A DNA stretch of 64,000 nt, taken from contig NW_024037058.1 in NCBI RefSeq assembly GCF_015706575.1, forward strand, positions 1,605,754-1,669,753, given 5' to 3'. Each line of letters begins with the position of its first letter. The stretch's first letter is position 1. Of this stretch, positions 35,087-46,754 are shown piece after piece. The notes beneath the pieces are model-generated. The model made no database searches, was not told the DNA's origin, and saw only the letters and a program-made list of their open reading frames with translations. Origin of the DNA: Patiria miniata (taxonomy: Eukaryota; Echinodermata; Asteroidea; Valvatida; Asterinidae). The position numbers were made by a program, and so were the translations under genes.

Positions 35087-35693
35087 GCTATTTGTAGTGT
35101 TGTAGGACTCGAGTCCAGGACTCGGACTGGAGTCGAACTCGAGTCACATTTGGTGACTCGAGTCACGTATTTTCATCAAAAGAAAAAAACAATGGTACGG
35201 ATTATTTTGTGCGACAAACGTAGCATTCTTTTTTACTCCATAGACAAAACATGGCACCGCGGAAAGTTGTATCCAGGGGCCGTGCATGCACGCCTAGCAC
35301 CTGCATGACGAGGACCAGGGCCCGGTGTCATGCCAAAAAATGTCTGCTTACGGCGCACACCAGACGCACGCTATAGTCAATGATGCAATATTTTCAACAA
35401 TGCATTAGCATTGTTGAAAAAAACTAGGCGGACACTACCGGTACTTTGCATTATACAGGATTGTTTTTCACTGATGTTGGGTAGCAGACTACACATTTCT
35501 GTGTGTGCACACGTTGCTGATGTACTTTCAGTTGTCACACTTGGGGATCACTATCCAAATATTTGGATATTCGGACTTGAGGCTTGTGACTCGGACTCAA
35601 GGCTTGTGACTGGGGACTCAGAATTAAGGCTTGTGACTCGGGAATCGGACTTGGACTTGACCTTGGTGACTCGACTTCAACACTGGCTATTTC
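35087..35693. mobile_element. hAT-like MITE rich in GACTCGAGTC
   Basis: The element 35095-35685 (591 bp) starts TAGTGTTGTAG and ends with the inverse of CAGTGTTGAAG. It is flanked by GCTATTTG (35087-35094) and GCTATTTC (35686-35693), an 8-bp target duplication with one change, as hAT elements make. Near both ends are repeats of GACTCGAGTC and GGCTTGTGACTCGGACT, which look like sub-terminal transposase-binding repeats. No transposase. A related fragment lies at about 47205-47360. Confidence 0.78.
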
Positions 35694-35998
35694 AAACATT
35701 TATCATTCAAATTTACCGATTCTAATATTCAAATTTGTCCACCAAAATCAATTTAGTGTAATTACTGTTTCGTCCATCATACTTTAAGTTGCCCCAAATT
35801 AAAACAATGAGCACATATGTTACATTATAAAGATTAGTTCGATTTCAATATATATATTGTCGACTTGCAAACATGCAACCTTTAAAACAGAGTGATGCAA
35901 TCAAGAAATGATTGATTTTTAAGGGACTTTGCTGTCATAACAGGGCAGAGAGAGATTGGAAGTATTGTTTGTAATCTATTGTTGTGTAATATTTATAG

Positions 35999-36220
35999 GT
36001 GAGTCATCACCCTCCAGCTGCTGCCATTCATGTGGAAGCTAAAGACTGGATTCTCTGGACAGACATTACAATTGCCAGTAAATTCAGAGGCAAATATCTC
36101 CAAGTCTTCCCTCAAGGGATCATTCATATACAATTCCGGCAGACGGGCAGTCACTACACCTATCGGAAAGTCACTTCCACTGTTCACAACATCATTGTTG
36201 GCAAACTGTGGGTGGACCAG
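35999..36220 (+). CDS. OSBP: OSBP exon: VSHHPP signature
   Basis: It begins VSHHPPAAAIHVEA, completing the OSBP signature. The two His residues contact the PI4P phosphate in the family. SKFRGKYLQVFPQGIIHI and VHNIIVGKLWVDQ follow, the latter carrying the conserved Lys in GKLW. The exon is phase 0 at both ends, with acceptor TTTATAG and donor CAG|GTAGGT. Similarity to vertebrate OSBP is very high here. Confidence 0.96.
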
Positions 36221-37393
36221 GTAGGTACATTGATGGCTTTTAGCATGTGGCACATTCACACCTCAGTAACAGAGTCAAATTGTCGCCAACACCACAAAGC
36301 AACACTCAGGTGCACGGCACTCACACGCATGTTACAGAACCGGGTTATTTTCATTTTTACAAACTGACACCCGGCCAGTGCGGCACTTCTAGCGCGCACT
36401 CCATTCTTTTTCATTTTCACAAACTGACAGTACTCGTCAGTTTTTAACAGTGGCCCCATGGATAGATTGTACCCCCCCCCCCCCCTTTTTGATTCTCTGG
36501 AGGCCAAGTGTCAAGAGAAAAAAACATGTCCACATTTTAGCACGGATGTGCAAGTGCCCTTTTCAAAAAAAGTTAAAACCCCACCCCCAAATCAAAATGA
36601 CCTTGCTACGCCACTGATGGATTAAATTCATGTCAAACCTTTCAAAATGTTTTCTCCATATTGTATTGCTGCATCATGCTTGGGTGTCAGTTCCTAAAAA
36701 AAAAAATTGGTGATTACATGGTTTTCACAAAGTGACACCCACTTGCGTGTGAGTGTCAGTTTGTGGTGTCGGTGACGAAATGATAGAGCATCAAGGAATG
36801 GGTATGCCATAGGTTTTAGGTATAGCCTAGGTTTCCAGTTCATTCTGACCCATGTTTGAAGTGTTCTCATGAAATCTATTTCTTTTGGAGAAATTTGGGT
36901 GTAATATCACATGCATATATTGAGGGGGAAAGAGTTTCTGTGAATTTGTTTGCATAACCGAGTGCTACAGTCTTCATGCAATGATTTTTTTCTCTTTAAG
37001 TGCAAATGTGAACTTTATTGGATGGGTTGCAATACATTTAAGTGGAAGTATTTTCAGTCATTTCATTGTTACAATATGAAGTCTTAAGACATTCAGAGTT
37101 GTTTCATTTGAAATTGAGCCATGTCAACTATTGCCAATTTAAAGAAATGGATAACAATACTGCTTCGCTCCTACATGTATACTATCAAGCATTTATGTTC
37201 AGTGATCAGTGTTCATGCACATGCTGATGTGCATGTGTTTAGGTGCATGCATTCATCCCATGGAAGTGCAGATCCAAACAGTTACCCCCCCCCCCACAGG
37301 TGGATGTAGCAGCGAAGCCCCTTTGTATGATAAAGAAAGATAAAAGATATGTGTTCTTATTTAACTCTTACTGTGTCAAATTGTCTTGCACAG
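36221..37393. other. OSBP intron with C run and repeat debris
   Basis: A long C run (from about 36471) is followed by GATTCTCTGGAGGCCAAGTG, a common end of dispersed repeats in this window (compare 61390-61420). ACAAACTGACA and TGTCAGTTTGTG words form loose inverted pairs across 36360-36770. No coding signal. Confidence 0.4.
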
Positions 37394-37489
37394 AGTGGAG
37401 AATGTGAAGTTGTCAACCACACCACCAAAGAGTGTTGCAGAATCAACTATAAGCCATACAGTTACTTTTCTGGAGACACACCACGAAAG
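37394..37489 (+). CDS. OSBP: OSBP exon: ORD, middle
   Basis: It encodes SGECEVVNHTTKECCRINYK and PYSYFSGDTPRK. NHTTKE..C and PYSYFS match the ORD beta-barrel strands of OSBP. It is a 32-codon phase 0 exon between the acceptor TTGCACAG and the donor AAG|GTAACT. Confidence 0.94.
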
Positions 37490-38254
37490 GTAACTACTCA
37501 ACCAAAATCGCTTGCCATGTTGTGGTTTGTTTTTATTCCAATTTGCACCTCATATGGACACCCTTATGTTCATTTTTTTCTGAGTTCTGTATAGGTTTTA
37601 AATGTATGACGTCAAAATACCACATGACCATGTGGTTTCCCCATGCTCATCAGCCACCATTGCACTAGGCAAAGCATTTGGTTAGCAACCATGTCGGTTA
37701 AGCACTGTCAATATATCAATACTTAGTACTCCATTATTCGATATTATTTTGGTATCGATATCGCCGATAGCAAATTTTGAATCATATCGAAATATCAAAA
37801 TTGTCGATATTAAGGAATTACATGTATGTATATCAAAAATATCAAAATTTGTCAGATTATTGTGAAAATAAATCTCCCGTTTGTGCTTATTCTTGGCGTT
37901 AATCGTTTGCTGTGTAATGAAATAAAACTCTGTGGCAACTTGTGCTTGTGACTCAAGATAATAAGCATCGGAAATGCGCTTTGTGCTCATTTGCTGGAAT
38001 TGGCGGTCTCCCCAATGTAAAACTTTAAAAAACAAACTAGAAATGTGTTTGTGGACAAACACTGAGTTGTTTCGACCATTTTAGCAATAACTGCCATAAA
38101 GGAGCCTCACCCAAGTAGAATGTACATGTACATGAGTATTCTATACATTTCGGTTTAGGTGACGATCCGATGTAAAAAAAAAAAAAAAAATCAAGACGTC
38201 ATGGTGACGTCACACATTTTTCAAAATTGTCAATTTATCTATCTACAACCTAAC
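37490..38254. other. OSBP intron with ATCGATATCG-rich debris
   Basis: At 37730-37820 GGTATCGATATCGCCGATAG and nearby ATCGATAT words make a degenerate palindromic patch typical of old transposon ends. The 126-residue minus frame at 37682-38062 has no recognisable domain and is low complexity, so it is not called a gene. Confidence 0.35.
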
Positions 38255-39930
38255 AAACCTTTTGCAAAAAGAATTTCGAATTTACCACATTTGGTTGATG
38301 GGATATGAGTCAAATGTCAAAAATTGAATAATTTACATAAAATCACACGATGACTTCATCATGACGTCACTGCAATTTTGGTCTATAACATGTCCCAGAA
38401 TACCTGCAAATACCTGCATATTAAGTTTGAACCCAATCGGACGTCCAGTTCTGTAAGATATAGGGACTTAAACAGGGCAATTTGAGGAGGATGTCATGTG
38501 ACACGTGATGACATCATGACGACGTCATGATTCAGCATACATCTTCAGATGGTGGTCTAAGTGTGTGGCAGGTTTGAAGTCGATCGGACCGTTTTTTAAT
38601 GTAATTTTTGCTAATTAGAAGAAAATATTAAAATTTTAAAAATTAATAAAAAATCAGATGATGACGTCTTGATGAAGTCACTTCAGATTTTGAATGCTTT
38701 TATCAATACCTACCTCCCCACCAAGTTTCATAACGATCAGACATACCCTTATATGTGAATAATAAAAAAAATCAAGTTTTTTATGACGTCATGATGACGT
38801 CACTCATTTTACGAAACTTTGTGCATCTATCTATGACCTTGTGCCCCTCTCACACCAATCCAAGACCAGTGCGAGGTCACTTCAGAAATGCAATTTTTTC
38901 AACAGTATCTGTGATCGCCGTTTTTTTGTCTGTTTTTTTTTTTAATGCCAGTACATTTTTATTTCGTGGTACCTGTTTTTACTTCGTGAGTAATCCGTGG
39001 CCACCTCGGAAACACCACGGGACCAACCCGTGCTCATGTCCGTTTCCTGGAATTCACGTACTGCACGCCGGCGACATCTCGTGGCCATCCCGATTGCATC
39101 CCGTGATGACTTTGGCGCCAGCTCGAGACTACTACACGGTGTCAGTGGTGACTACGGCGCCAGCTGGAGACTACTACGTATAGTCCGTTAGCACTTCGTG
39201 GCCAACTCGTGGACACTTCATGGAATCCGGAGCTCACTCTGACGTACCATCGAGTACTGCGTAATGAAAACAGCTGTAAAACAGGCCAACAATCAATCCG
39301 GGCCATGCCGTAAAATCCGATGTAACTTCAGCCCACTCTTGAGAACACTACGAGAGTACTTCGAATAAGCCGTATTGAACACGTTTTCAATTCGGCAATA
39401 AATTTCCGAAGTGCACACGTTTCAGTTTTTCAACATATCCAAAAACTTTTTGGGTGATCCGTGGAGCATCCATGAGAATCGGCCCATGGAAGGAATCGAC
39501 ACGTCCTTAATTCGTGGTTAGTTCATGGCAACCCGTGAGATCCGATTCCATTTCGTGGTTACTTCGATTTTAAAACTTTTGCGCCCACGGACACCTCGAA
39601 GTGGCCACGAAATGGCTTCACGTATTGGTGTGAGAGGGGTCTACCAAACCTTTCAGAAAAAGAATTTTGAATTTACCACATTCAGTTGATGAGATATTAG
39701 TAAAAGGTCAACAAATTGAATAATTCATATTAAATCACATGATGACGTCTATAACACGTCCCAGAATACATGCATACCGAATTTGAACGAAATCGGACTT
39801 GTGGTTCTGTAGATATAGGGCCTTAAAGTATGTACTTTTAGGATGACACGTGATGACGTCATGATTTGGCATATATCTTCAGATGGTGGTCTAAGGGTGT
39901 GCCAGGTTTTAAGTCGATCGGATGTGAAAA
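38255..39930. repeat. Two direct copies of a CRE-rich dispersed repeat
   Basis: 38255-38595 and 39645-39930 are direct copies; both contain GAATTTACCACATT, GTCCCAGAATAC, ATCTTCAGATGGTGGTCTAAG and GTCGATCGGA. TGATGACGTCATGA-type words recur in each. The second copy is preceded by 38660-38840, which matches 38190-38245. It is interrupted by the TIR element at 38844-39639. Confidence 0.7.
38844..39639. mobile_element. TIR element with CCCCTCTCACACCAAT ends
   Basis: A perfect 16-bp TIR, CCCCTCTCACACCAAT, opens at 38844 and its inverse closes at 39639. The interior is GC-rich and full of TTCGTGG and CCACGAA words in both orientations, including GTGGCCAC. It interrupts a dispersed CRE-rich repeat, so it is younger than that repeat. 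No target duplication could be fixed. The frame at 38755-39183 crosses the left end and is not a gene. Confidence 0.72.
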
Positions 39931-41057
39931 AGTCCCAAAGTCCTGTGTAGAACGAAAACACATGTTATCCTATGACAAACTAAAAGTGGAAGGAAAAAAG
40001 AAAAAAAAAAGAAATAACAAAAACAAGAGCTGTTTCGGTGTGTAAAAAACACTTTCTGTACAAACTCTCAGTGCTGAGATTCCTTTTAAAACGTTTGAGC
40101 AATATGCTCCAGAGAAAGCCGTGGAAAATTGGGACTTATCCTTTATTTTTGCTAATCAAGTGTCATCTTTGTGGCCTTTGGGATAACCAATATATCAAAT
40201 ATTCTCTATATTTAATGTTGTGCCAAGTAAACTATACAGTAGGGCTTATTGTCACTTGAGTAATCCAATGGCATAATGGTCACTACCTGTGCTGTGTGAG
40301 GTACATGTAGTCATAATCAGGCCCATCATGCACAGGGTGTTGGCTCCACATAGTGATTTTCTCACAGTGTTTGCCTTCCAGCACAGGTTCAAAAACTTGC
40401 GGAGAGAAGGCCGACGTCAAAAAATCCTTTTGAATATGGATGTTTACGAGTTGTCTGGAGAGCTGAGCTCAGTATTACTAATGACTCTAACATACATGTA
40501 TGTCAGTAGTAGGTCTATTATTAATGACTCTATATGCTGCAGTGGCAAGGGGAACGCACAAAGACTCACTGGCATGAGGCTGCACGGAGTCCCGTGTCTC
40601 ACCCAAACTCCCCATTCAACTGAGAACATGGTACCTGCCGGGTGATCAATCAAGGCTATCACTGAAAAGTGTCCTAACTAACTGCCTGTACATGTATGTA
40701 AATGTATGTATGTATACCAACTGCCAGAATGCCAGACTTTGTACATGTTTTATTCTGGCCAGCACTTTAGATATGAAACATTTGTTTGTAAAACAAAGTC
40801 ATATCCCAAAGAAACTTAACATAGACAAAGACCTTAATGGTAAGATGTGTATATATGTATATATATGTGTAGAAAAGTGATGCTATCATGATGTGATTAT
40901 GGGTCGTTTGACATCATCTTGAAGGTGCATTTTTTAATGGCCTATCTACTTGGACATGTAGAGAACTACAATTTGGATGTGTTGAGACTTTTTAGTACAT
41001 AGACAGGGATGTGTTATATATGAAAACATCATCACATGGTTAATAATGTTGTTTTTT

Positions 41058-41337
41058 ATGCCCCGCGGCGAAGCCGAAGGGGCATACTGTTTCCGCCTTG
41101 TCCTTCCGTGGGTGGGTGTGGGTGTGTGTGTGTGTGTCCGGACAAATCTTGTCAGCGCGATAACTTGAGAAATACTTAACATATGAACTTCAAATTTGGT
41201 TTGTGTATTGTTCTTGGTAATCCTAAGAACCCTTTTGCATTTGGGGCCGAAAGGTCAAGAGTCAAGGTCACAGTGACTAAAACAAAAGAAATTTTGTCAG
41301 CCTTAAGCCTCAAAGCATTGAATTTCAACGTAGGGAA
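41058..41337 (+). repeat. Element start with ATGCCCCG...GGGGCAT palindrome
   Basis: TGCCCCGCGGCGAAGCCG and then AAGGGGCA form a short palindrome at about 41060-41085, followed by a GTGTG microsatellite and a conserved-looking stretch CAACTTGAGAAATACTTAAC-like at 41160. The palindromic start recalls the 5' ends of the two Helentron-like families. No 3' end was found because LINE sequence follows directly. Confidence 0.4.
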
Positions 41338-41572
41338 CTGGGAAGCCCTTTCCCTCGACTGTCCAACCTGGCGCAGCATGCTTACCAAGGGAGCGCTTGC
41401 AGCTGAAACCAACCGCAGTGCAGCAGCGGAGCAGAAGCGGGCCATGCGGAAGGCTAGACCGTCAGCCCTAACCAACACACCACCAGCCCACATGTGTCCC
41501 ACGTGTGGGAGGACTTGCCGGGCCCGGATTGGCCTCATTAGCCACCTCCGGACCCACCGTTTTCTTCCCTAG
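41338..41572 (+). pseudogene. LINE ORF2 C-terminal tail with C2H2 finger
   Basis: Translation gives WEALSLDCPTWRSMLTKGAL, a basic Ala/Arg-rich stretch and CPTCGRTCRARIGLISHLRT followed by HRFLP and a stop at 41570-41572. A WRS..KGA segment followed by a C-x2-C-x12-H-x3-H finger is the usual end of many non-LTR retrotransposon ORF2 proteins. Only the last 78 residues are present, so the copy is 5'-truncated. The reading frame does extend upstream to 41183, but the similarity seems to begin near 41338. Confidence 0.7.
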
Positions 41573-41582
41573 ACCACGAAGC

Positions 41583-41733
41583 CATGGTCATCTACGACTA
41601 CGTAGGACGAGCAGCACTTGATTTGTACAATATTGAATTTGTTTACTTTTTGCATGCATTGTGTATATTCAACCTTATAATTGTTTGTACAATGAATCTT
41701 TTAGCCACAGTTAATAATCATCTCAATCCTAGG
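41583..41733 (+). repeat. LINE 3' tail plus intron end, duplicated at 45583-45734
   Basis: This 151-bp block, beginning ATGGTCATCTACGACTACG, recurs at 45583-45734 with about one difference. It ends with TCAATCCTAG|G, the splice acceptor of the next OSBP exon. The other copy therefore carries the same acceptor sequence without an exon behind it. Confidence 0.85.
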
Positions 41734-41908
41734 TGACAGGTGTGGTCACAGATACTATGGGTGCTGCCAAGTACATCATATCTGGGACATGGGACCAAAA
41801 GATGGAATATGCAAAGGTTCTGCACACATCGATGGATAAGGGGAGTAGGGCAAAGCCACTGTATCAGACTGCCCCTCCAAAACTGTTATGGCAGAAAAAC
41901 CCTCTTCC
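41733..41908 (+). CDS. OSBP: OSBP exon: ORD, VTG...WQKNPLP
   Basis: It encodes VTGVVTDTMGAAKYIISGTW and DQKMEYAKVL, then a variable linker and PPKLLWQKNPLP. This matches the ORD segment V(T)G.V.D..G...Y.L.GTWDEKM of OSBP. The start is phase 0 and the end leaves two bases (CC|GTAAGT). The acceptor lies inside a sequence block duplicated 3.9 kb downstream. Confidence 0.94.
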
Positions 41909-42514
41909 GTAAGTATGAGCCCCTTTACTTGACAGTTCTTTCAATCTAGAAAACCAGTTGGGTCATTCCCATAGAGCTATATTAAATTACTAGAGCGCTA
42001 ACTCCCCATTCTTGCATGCAGAGACGCTTTGAAGCCGTATTGGGCGCAGACATCTTGAATTCATGTGCGTGCTGGGAGAACATAATGAAATTTAGATGGA
42101 TTGAAGTTTGAAAGTGTACTCTAAATGCAACGTGAAAGTATAGAATATACGCGAACAACTTAAGCGTGTCATTACGGTTTTTAAGAAAAGGCATGGTTAA
42201 TTATCTGCAGTGGATATGCACAAGCGTTGCGCTGTTTGTGTAGAGCAAAATGATATGCTCATTTGCTGATTGTGCGTTTCGGTTTTGGGCATATCGGCTT
42301 CAATAATGCACCTGAATAAAATACAAATGCAGATATATGCAAATAGCCATACAAAAGCCCTACAAAATTTCTAGTTTTCCGTAGGTTTGTGTACAAACAT
42401 GGATGCACCCAGCAGGCATCACTTTGTACATAAGTCAGTGCTCTAGTAATTGAATATAGCTCTATGGTCGTTCCTTAAGTCCTCAGTTAAGAATGTACTC
42501 TTCCATTACAGAAA

Positions 42515-42625
42515 ACAACTCACCTCTGTTTACCTACAGTTGGATATCAGCACACAAGTGCACAAACCTCACTGAATAAAAAGCACCCAAGCTACACCCT
42601 CTGCAGCTACTGCATGTCCCTCATA
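42515..42625. repeat. Inverted repeat partner of 45785-45905
   Basis: CAGCACACAAGTGCACAAACC, ATAAAAAGCACCCAAGCTAC and CTGCATGTCCCTCA here are found as inverse sequence at 45785-45905, with the same order and roughly 85 per cent match. The 190-residue frame at 42614-43186 starts in this block and has no recognisable domain. Confidence 0.65.
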
Positions 42626-43359
42626 AGGCCCTGTATAAAAAGGCTTGTCCTACCGGTAGGTTTTTCGTGTGGATTTACGCATACAAACTGTATTCACTGT
42701 GCTTGTAACACTGGTGGACTTTGCCAAAATGAAAAAGAAAACAAAAACTTAAGCTGTTCAGGGAAATCACCCTCCAATCAACACTCCAAGCATGATGTTT
42801 CTGCCGCTATGACTTGGTCAATTCCCCCAGTTACGATGGGCAGGAAATGCCCCGGGACGAGCATTTCTCCAGTCAGAGTCACTGCATCTCCCTGGCAAAT
42901 CCTGTATTCATTTGGTAGTCAACAAGAGCAGATGCCAGCAACAAAATCAGAGGTCGACACTCATGTGCTTGCGGGTCGACTTGGCTTGGCGTTCCACTCT
43001 CAAAGGCCACTTGGTAGTTTGACCAGCCCCGCCCGGTCACAGAGGCTACTACCACCGGCACCCTCATCATCTAACCATGCTCCTGCTCCTACGGCTACAT
43101 GGTCACACACACAACCAAGCTTTCTGGGCGAGCCACGAGATTTTCTCAATCGCTCTCAGCCCCACGCATGGTCTTTTCCTGAATGATCCTCATCTTATTT
43201 GATAATTTTTTGCATATAACTGGTGGCGGGGTATTTCAACCCACCAATGCAACAAAGCACTGCCACGTGCATTATGCATCGCACTTCCATTTTACCACTA
43301 AACAGAACTGGCCAGCAGAGGGCGTAGTTTTTTAATCAGTGAAACGGCCATACGTTAAT

Positions 43360-43975
43360 GATGTGCAAACCCGACCCGAAACCGACTTCGGGTCGGGTCA
43401 GGTCGGTTTGTCCATCTTTTCAGGTCGGATCGGGTCAGTTTAGCCATCTTTTGAGAAAAAAAAACGAAATAAACTGAAATAAACCGTTGAGAAATTCAGG
43501 TGATGCGATATTATTGACAGTCACTGTGACCGCAGCCCATTGTGTGGTGTGGCCACCGATCGCACTATCAAGTTCCCACGGTATTAATTTCTCCAGTCGG
43601 ATCGGGACTGACAGTGAAATAGATAAGATTGTAACAGTTTTCATGATACCGTGTGGTGATACCATGCATTTGTTCAATAAGTGGAGTTACTCTCGATCAA
43701 CCCACTGAGTATGAAAGAAAGAGAGATGATGGTTTTGCAAAAGAAATCATGCCACGTGGGTAAGGGCAGGAACACAAAAAAGTGATCACTTTGTCCAAGC
43801 CAGGTATTCGGGGGGTTTTTTTTTCGGGTTATTTCGGGTCAGGTCGGTTTAACCTTGTTTTTTGTCGGGTCGGGTCAGTTTGAGGGAGTTAAGATCGGTT
43901 TCAGTTCAGATTCGGTTTATATCTCTAATCTTTCGGGTCGATTTGGCCTTGTCAACCCCGACCCGATGCTCATCA
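43360..43975. repeat. Dispersed repeat rich in GGGTCGGGTC, copy 1
   Basis: Both ends carry CGGGTCGGG-type runs in opposite orientation (AAACCCGACCCGAAACCGAC on the left, ACCCCGACCCGATG on the right). GTGACCGCAGCCCATTG lies inside. A diverged second copy is at 51880-52390. This looks like a non-autonomous DNA element with simple-repeat-like ends, but no target duplication was fixed. Confidence 0.5.
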
Positions 43976-45117
43976 TTACCGTGCGTTACCGATGGGATTT
44001 CCACTACACTGAACACCCTCAGGGTTATGATATCTCTGGATTTTTCCGGATTTCCGGATTTTGGCCAAACGTCTGCTGGAATCTGCTGGATTCCGGATTT
44101 CCAACGTTTTCTGTTTCCGTAATATCGCCCGAAAACTTCTAGCGAAATGTAGGCCCTAATTTACGATAATGGATGGACTGGTGACTAGTCTGATAAGCAA
44201 TGCGGTCAAGTACCTGATAGACATCAAGGTGGTGTGCGCAGTGGAGTACTTGAGGACCAGACTAAAATAAATTTTAATGCTGTGGCACTGTGCAGTGACG
44301 ATCGTGAGGGAGCACATTGGTGTCAATTGCAGGGATGATTCATTCAATGACATGTTTGGCAAGACTGTGATATACAGGAATCCAAACATCTTTAGACAAG
44401 TTGAATCTTCATCATTGCTCAGCATACATCTACTTCTGTCTCCAGCCAGTACAGTAAGAAGAAATAAAGCCATGTTTCAACGAACTAAGATTCATCTCTT
44501 CAGCCCAGGAGTTTTGCAGATTTGTCTTCATCTTTCTCAGTCTACATGTAGCTTGGAATACTGGAAAAAGAGAAGAAAAAATGTGGAAATGCGTTGATTT
44601 TTACCTCACTAGCCCTCTCGAGGTTAGTACATGTAGGCCTTGCAGGTCACACAGAAGTTCCACACAACTCCTCCTGTGCCACTCCCATCTATGCCAAGAT
44701 CCATCTCCAAAGGCATTCCAGTAACCCATCTTACTGCACTGGTGGCCTTTTCAGGACAACCTGCAGTGGTGTTGTCTTTTCCAATTCCTGCTGCCTCATC
44801 TTATCTTCATAGGGGTGTGCATTTAAGAGTAGTACAGGAACTGGGTACCCTATTGAAAAACACACGGGTACTCGGGTACCCGTGAAAGAAACCCTAGCCA
44901 AAAGTTCACATCTGTTCAAATCTATCAGATTGTTCATAAATGTCCGCATGATGATACTACCACATCGGTGCGGCAATATGTCTAGATAGGGTGTATACAG
45001 TGAGTTCTGTAGCTATGTGGTGAAAACTGCAACTTTTTCATCATAAAACGTGAAATTGGTTTTGGTTTTCCATGTACCGATATCCTAGTTTTCATTTTGA
45101 AACTTTCCAACTGACAT
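43976..45117. other. OSBP intron, no clear feature
   Basis: CTGGATTTTTCCGGATTTCCG-type words occur near 44035-44100, and GTACCCGGGTACC-like words near 44845-44885, both probably old repeat ends. No gene recognised. Confidence 0.35.
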
Positions 45118-45580
45118 TTAAAGATATAGTCCATCATTTGTAATTTGTGCATTTTGTTCGTTTGAAGCAACAAAAGTGTTCAAAATCTAATGAAGGATAC
45201 TGAACAACTAACCTGATGAAGTTTCAGCTCAGCTTCAGCTGTATATTCCGAGAAAAACAGCATTCTAGGATCTCAATTTCAAATCAAAAGTTGCTGAATC
45301 ATGTTTTGAATTGGGCCTGAATTCAGCGTCCGAGACGCGTTCTCACTGAGCCGATTGCAGCTATACGCTATGTCACGCACTGATCCGATGAATTATAGCA
45401 ACCGCGCGCGCGTGTGCGTCATGCCAATGCTTGTGCGCGCTTCGCCGAATAACAAAACGTACTACTAATTTAAATTTTCCTACGGTGCGTCTTAAGACGC
45501 ACCGTTGGAAAGGCCTTCTTTCGTTGATTACTTCAAAATGACAGCATGCCAGAAAGAATAATTTCACAGGGAGTTAAGTC
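45118..45580. mobile_element. AGTCCATCATTTG TIR element, copy 2 (right end lost)
   Basis: Direct copy of 27180-27684 starting TTAAAGATATAGTCCATC. It holds an insert around 45315-45360 not present in copy 1, and a perfect 22-bp palindrome centred on GTCTTAAGAC near 45495. It stops at the junction with the 151-bp duplicated block, so its right TIR was lost by rearrangement. Confidence 0.68.
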
Positions 45581-45582
45581 CC

Positions 45583-45734
45583 AATGGTCATCTACGACTA
45601 CGTAGGACGAGCAGCACTTGATTTGTACAATATTGAATTTGTTTACTTTTTGCATGCATTGTGTATATTCAACCTTATTATTGTTTGTACAATGAATCTT
45701 TTAGCCACAGTTAATAATCATCTCAATCCTAGGA
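45583..45734 (+). repeat. Copy of the intron end with decoy splice acceptor
   Basis: Matches 41583-41733, including the TCAATCCTAG acceptor, but the exon sequence GTGACAGG does not follow. An open frame of 63 residues across it is incidental. If used in splicing it would skip OSBP sequence or add a cryptic exon; nothing here shows that it is used. Confidence 0.8.
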
Positions 45735-46138
45735 AAATTGTTAAACCTAAAACAAAAAAAACAAAAACAAAATAGGATGAGCCTTGGTGTTGAGGGACAT
45801 GCAGTAGGCCCAGAGGGTGTAGCTTGGGTGCTTTTTATTCAGCGAGGTTTGTGCAGTTGTGCATTGATATGCAAATGCAGGTAAACAGAGGTGAGTGTTT
45901 TCTTGTTAGACCGGAAACTCCCTTTGGATTTTAGGAATTCCATCTCATACAACTGCTAGTGTGTTACAAATTTATGATGAAAATATTCGCACCTTATGCT
46001 TTGTATTTACCTGTGCATGGAGCATAAACAAGGTCAAGGTTGCATCTGTCAAAAGTGAGCTATGCAGTCACCCACATTTCAAAATATTGCTTTAATAGTT
46101 AGTCTGTGATGCCATGGTCTATGCTTTATTTGTTACAG

Positions 46139-46359
46139 ACCCAATGCAGAGAACATGTACAACATGACTAGTTTCTGTATCACTATGAATGAACCAGAGG
46201 AAGGCATAGCACCCACTGACACTCGTAATCGTCCAGATCAGCGTCTGATGGAGGAGGGTCTGTGGGATGATGCTAATAAGGAGAAACTACGACTGGAGGA
46301 GAAACAAAGAGCAACAAGGAGGAAAAGAGAGGCAGAGGCAACAGCTGCTGCCGAAGCAG
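46139..46359 (+). CDS. OSBP: OSBP exon: ORD, C-terminal helices
   Basis: It encodes PNAENMYNMTSFCITMNEPE, EGIAPTDTRNRPDQRLMEEG and RLEEKQRATRRKREAEA. APTDSR.RPDQR and the LEEKQR helix are family hallmarks, and the Lys/Glu/Arg of this helix belong to the PI4P-binding site of ORD proteins. The acceptor is TTGTTACAG. The donor is GCAG|GCAAGT, a GC rather than GT donor. It is the only choice that keeps the frame with the last exon; reading on gives GKYK and a stop. Confidence 0.94.
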
Positions 46360-46753
46360 GCAAGTACAAGTAGTGAATAGGCTGAAGATGCAATGAGGTC
46401 ACTGTGTGCATTCATATTGTAGTCAGGTGTTGACAATGACCCCTTCTCCCCATCTTGCTCCTGTAAGAAACCCTGCATGACATTATTTCATCTCAGGCCT
46501 ACAAGAGTAGGGAGATGCCTGTAATGCTGACAAGTTGTGACATGTCAATAGATAAAACACCAACTGGTGTTCCAGTCCTTTGGTTTTTCCCCAAGGAGTA
46601 GGGATAAATGAATTTACAAAAATAGACAGTGCGGCCTGTTCTTGCATCTGCTCCAGCTCTATCCCTGGCCCATTTTATCCTCTGTCCCACCCAGCCTACT
46701 GCCTGGTACCGAGCTTGCAACTTGTCTGCCTGTACTCCAATTGGGGGTACTGT

Positions 46754-46754
<1 letters not shown>

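Noticed and set aside
37682..38062. 126-residue minus-strand frame
   Set aside because: Runs through ATCGATAT repeat debris, AT-rich codons, no family resemblance.
38755..39183. 142-residue plus-strand frame
   Set aside because: Crosses the end of the TIR element at 38844 and is composed of its repeated words.
42614..43186. 190-residue plus-strand frame
   Set aside because: Long for this window, but no domain, Ser/Pro-rich and starting in a dispersed inverted repeat; no splice context. Not called a gene.
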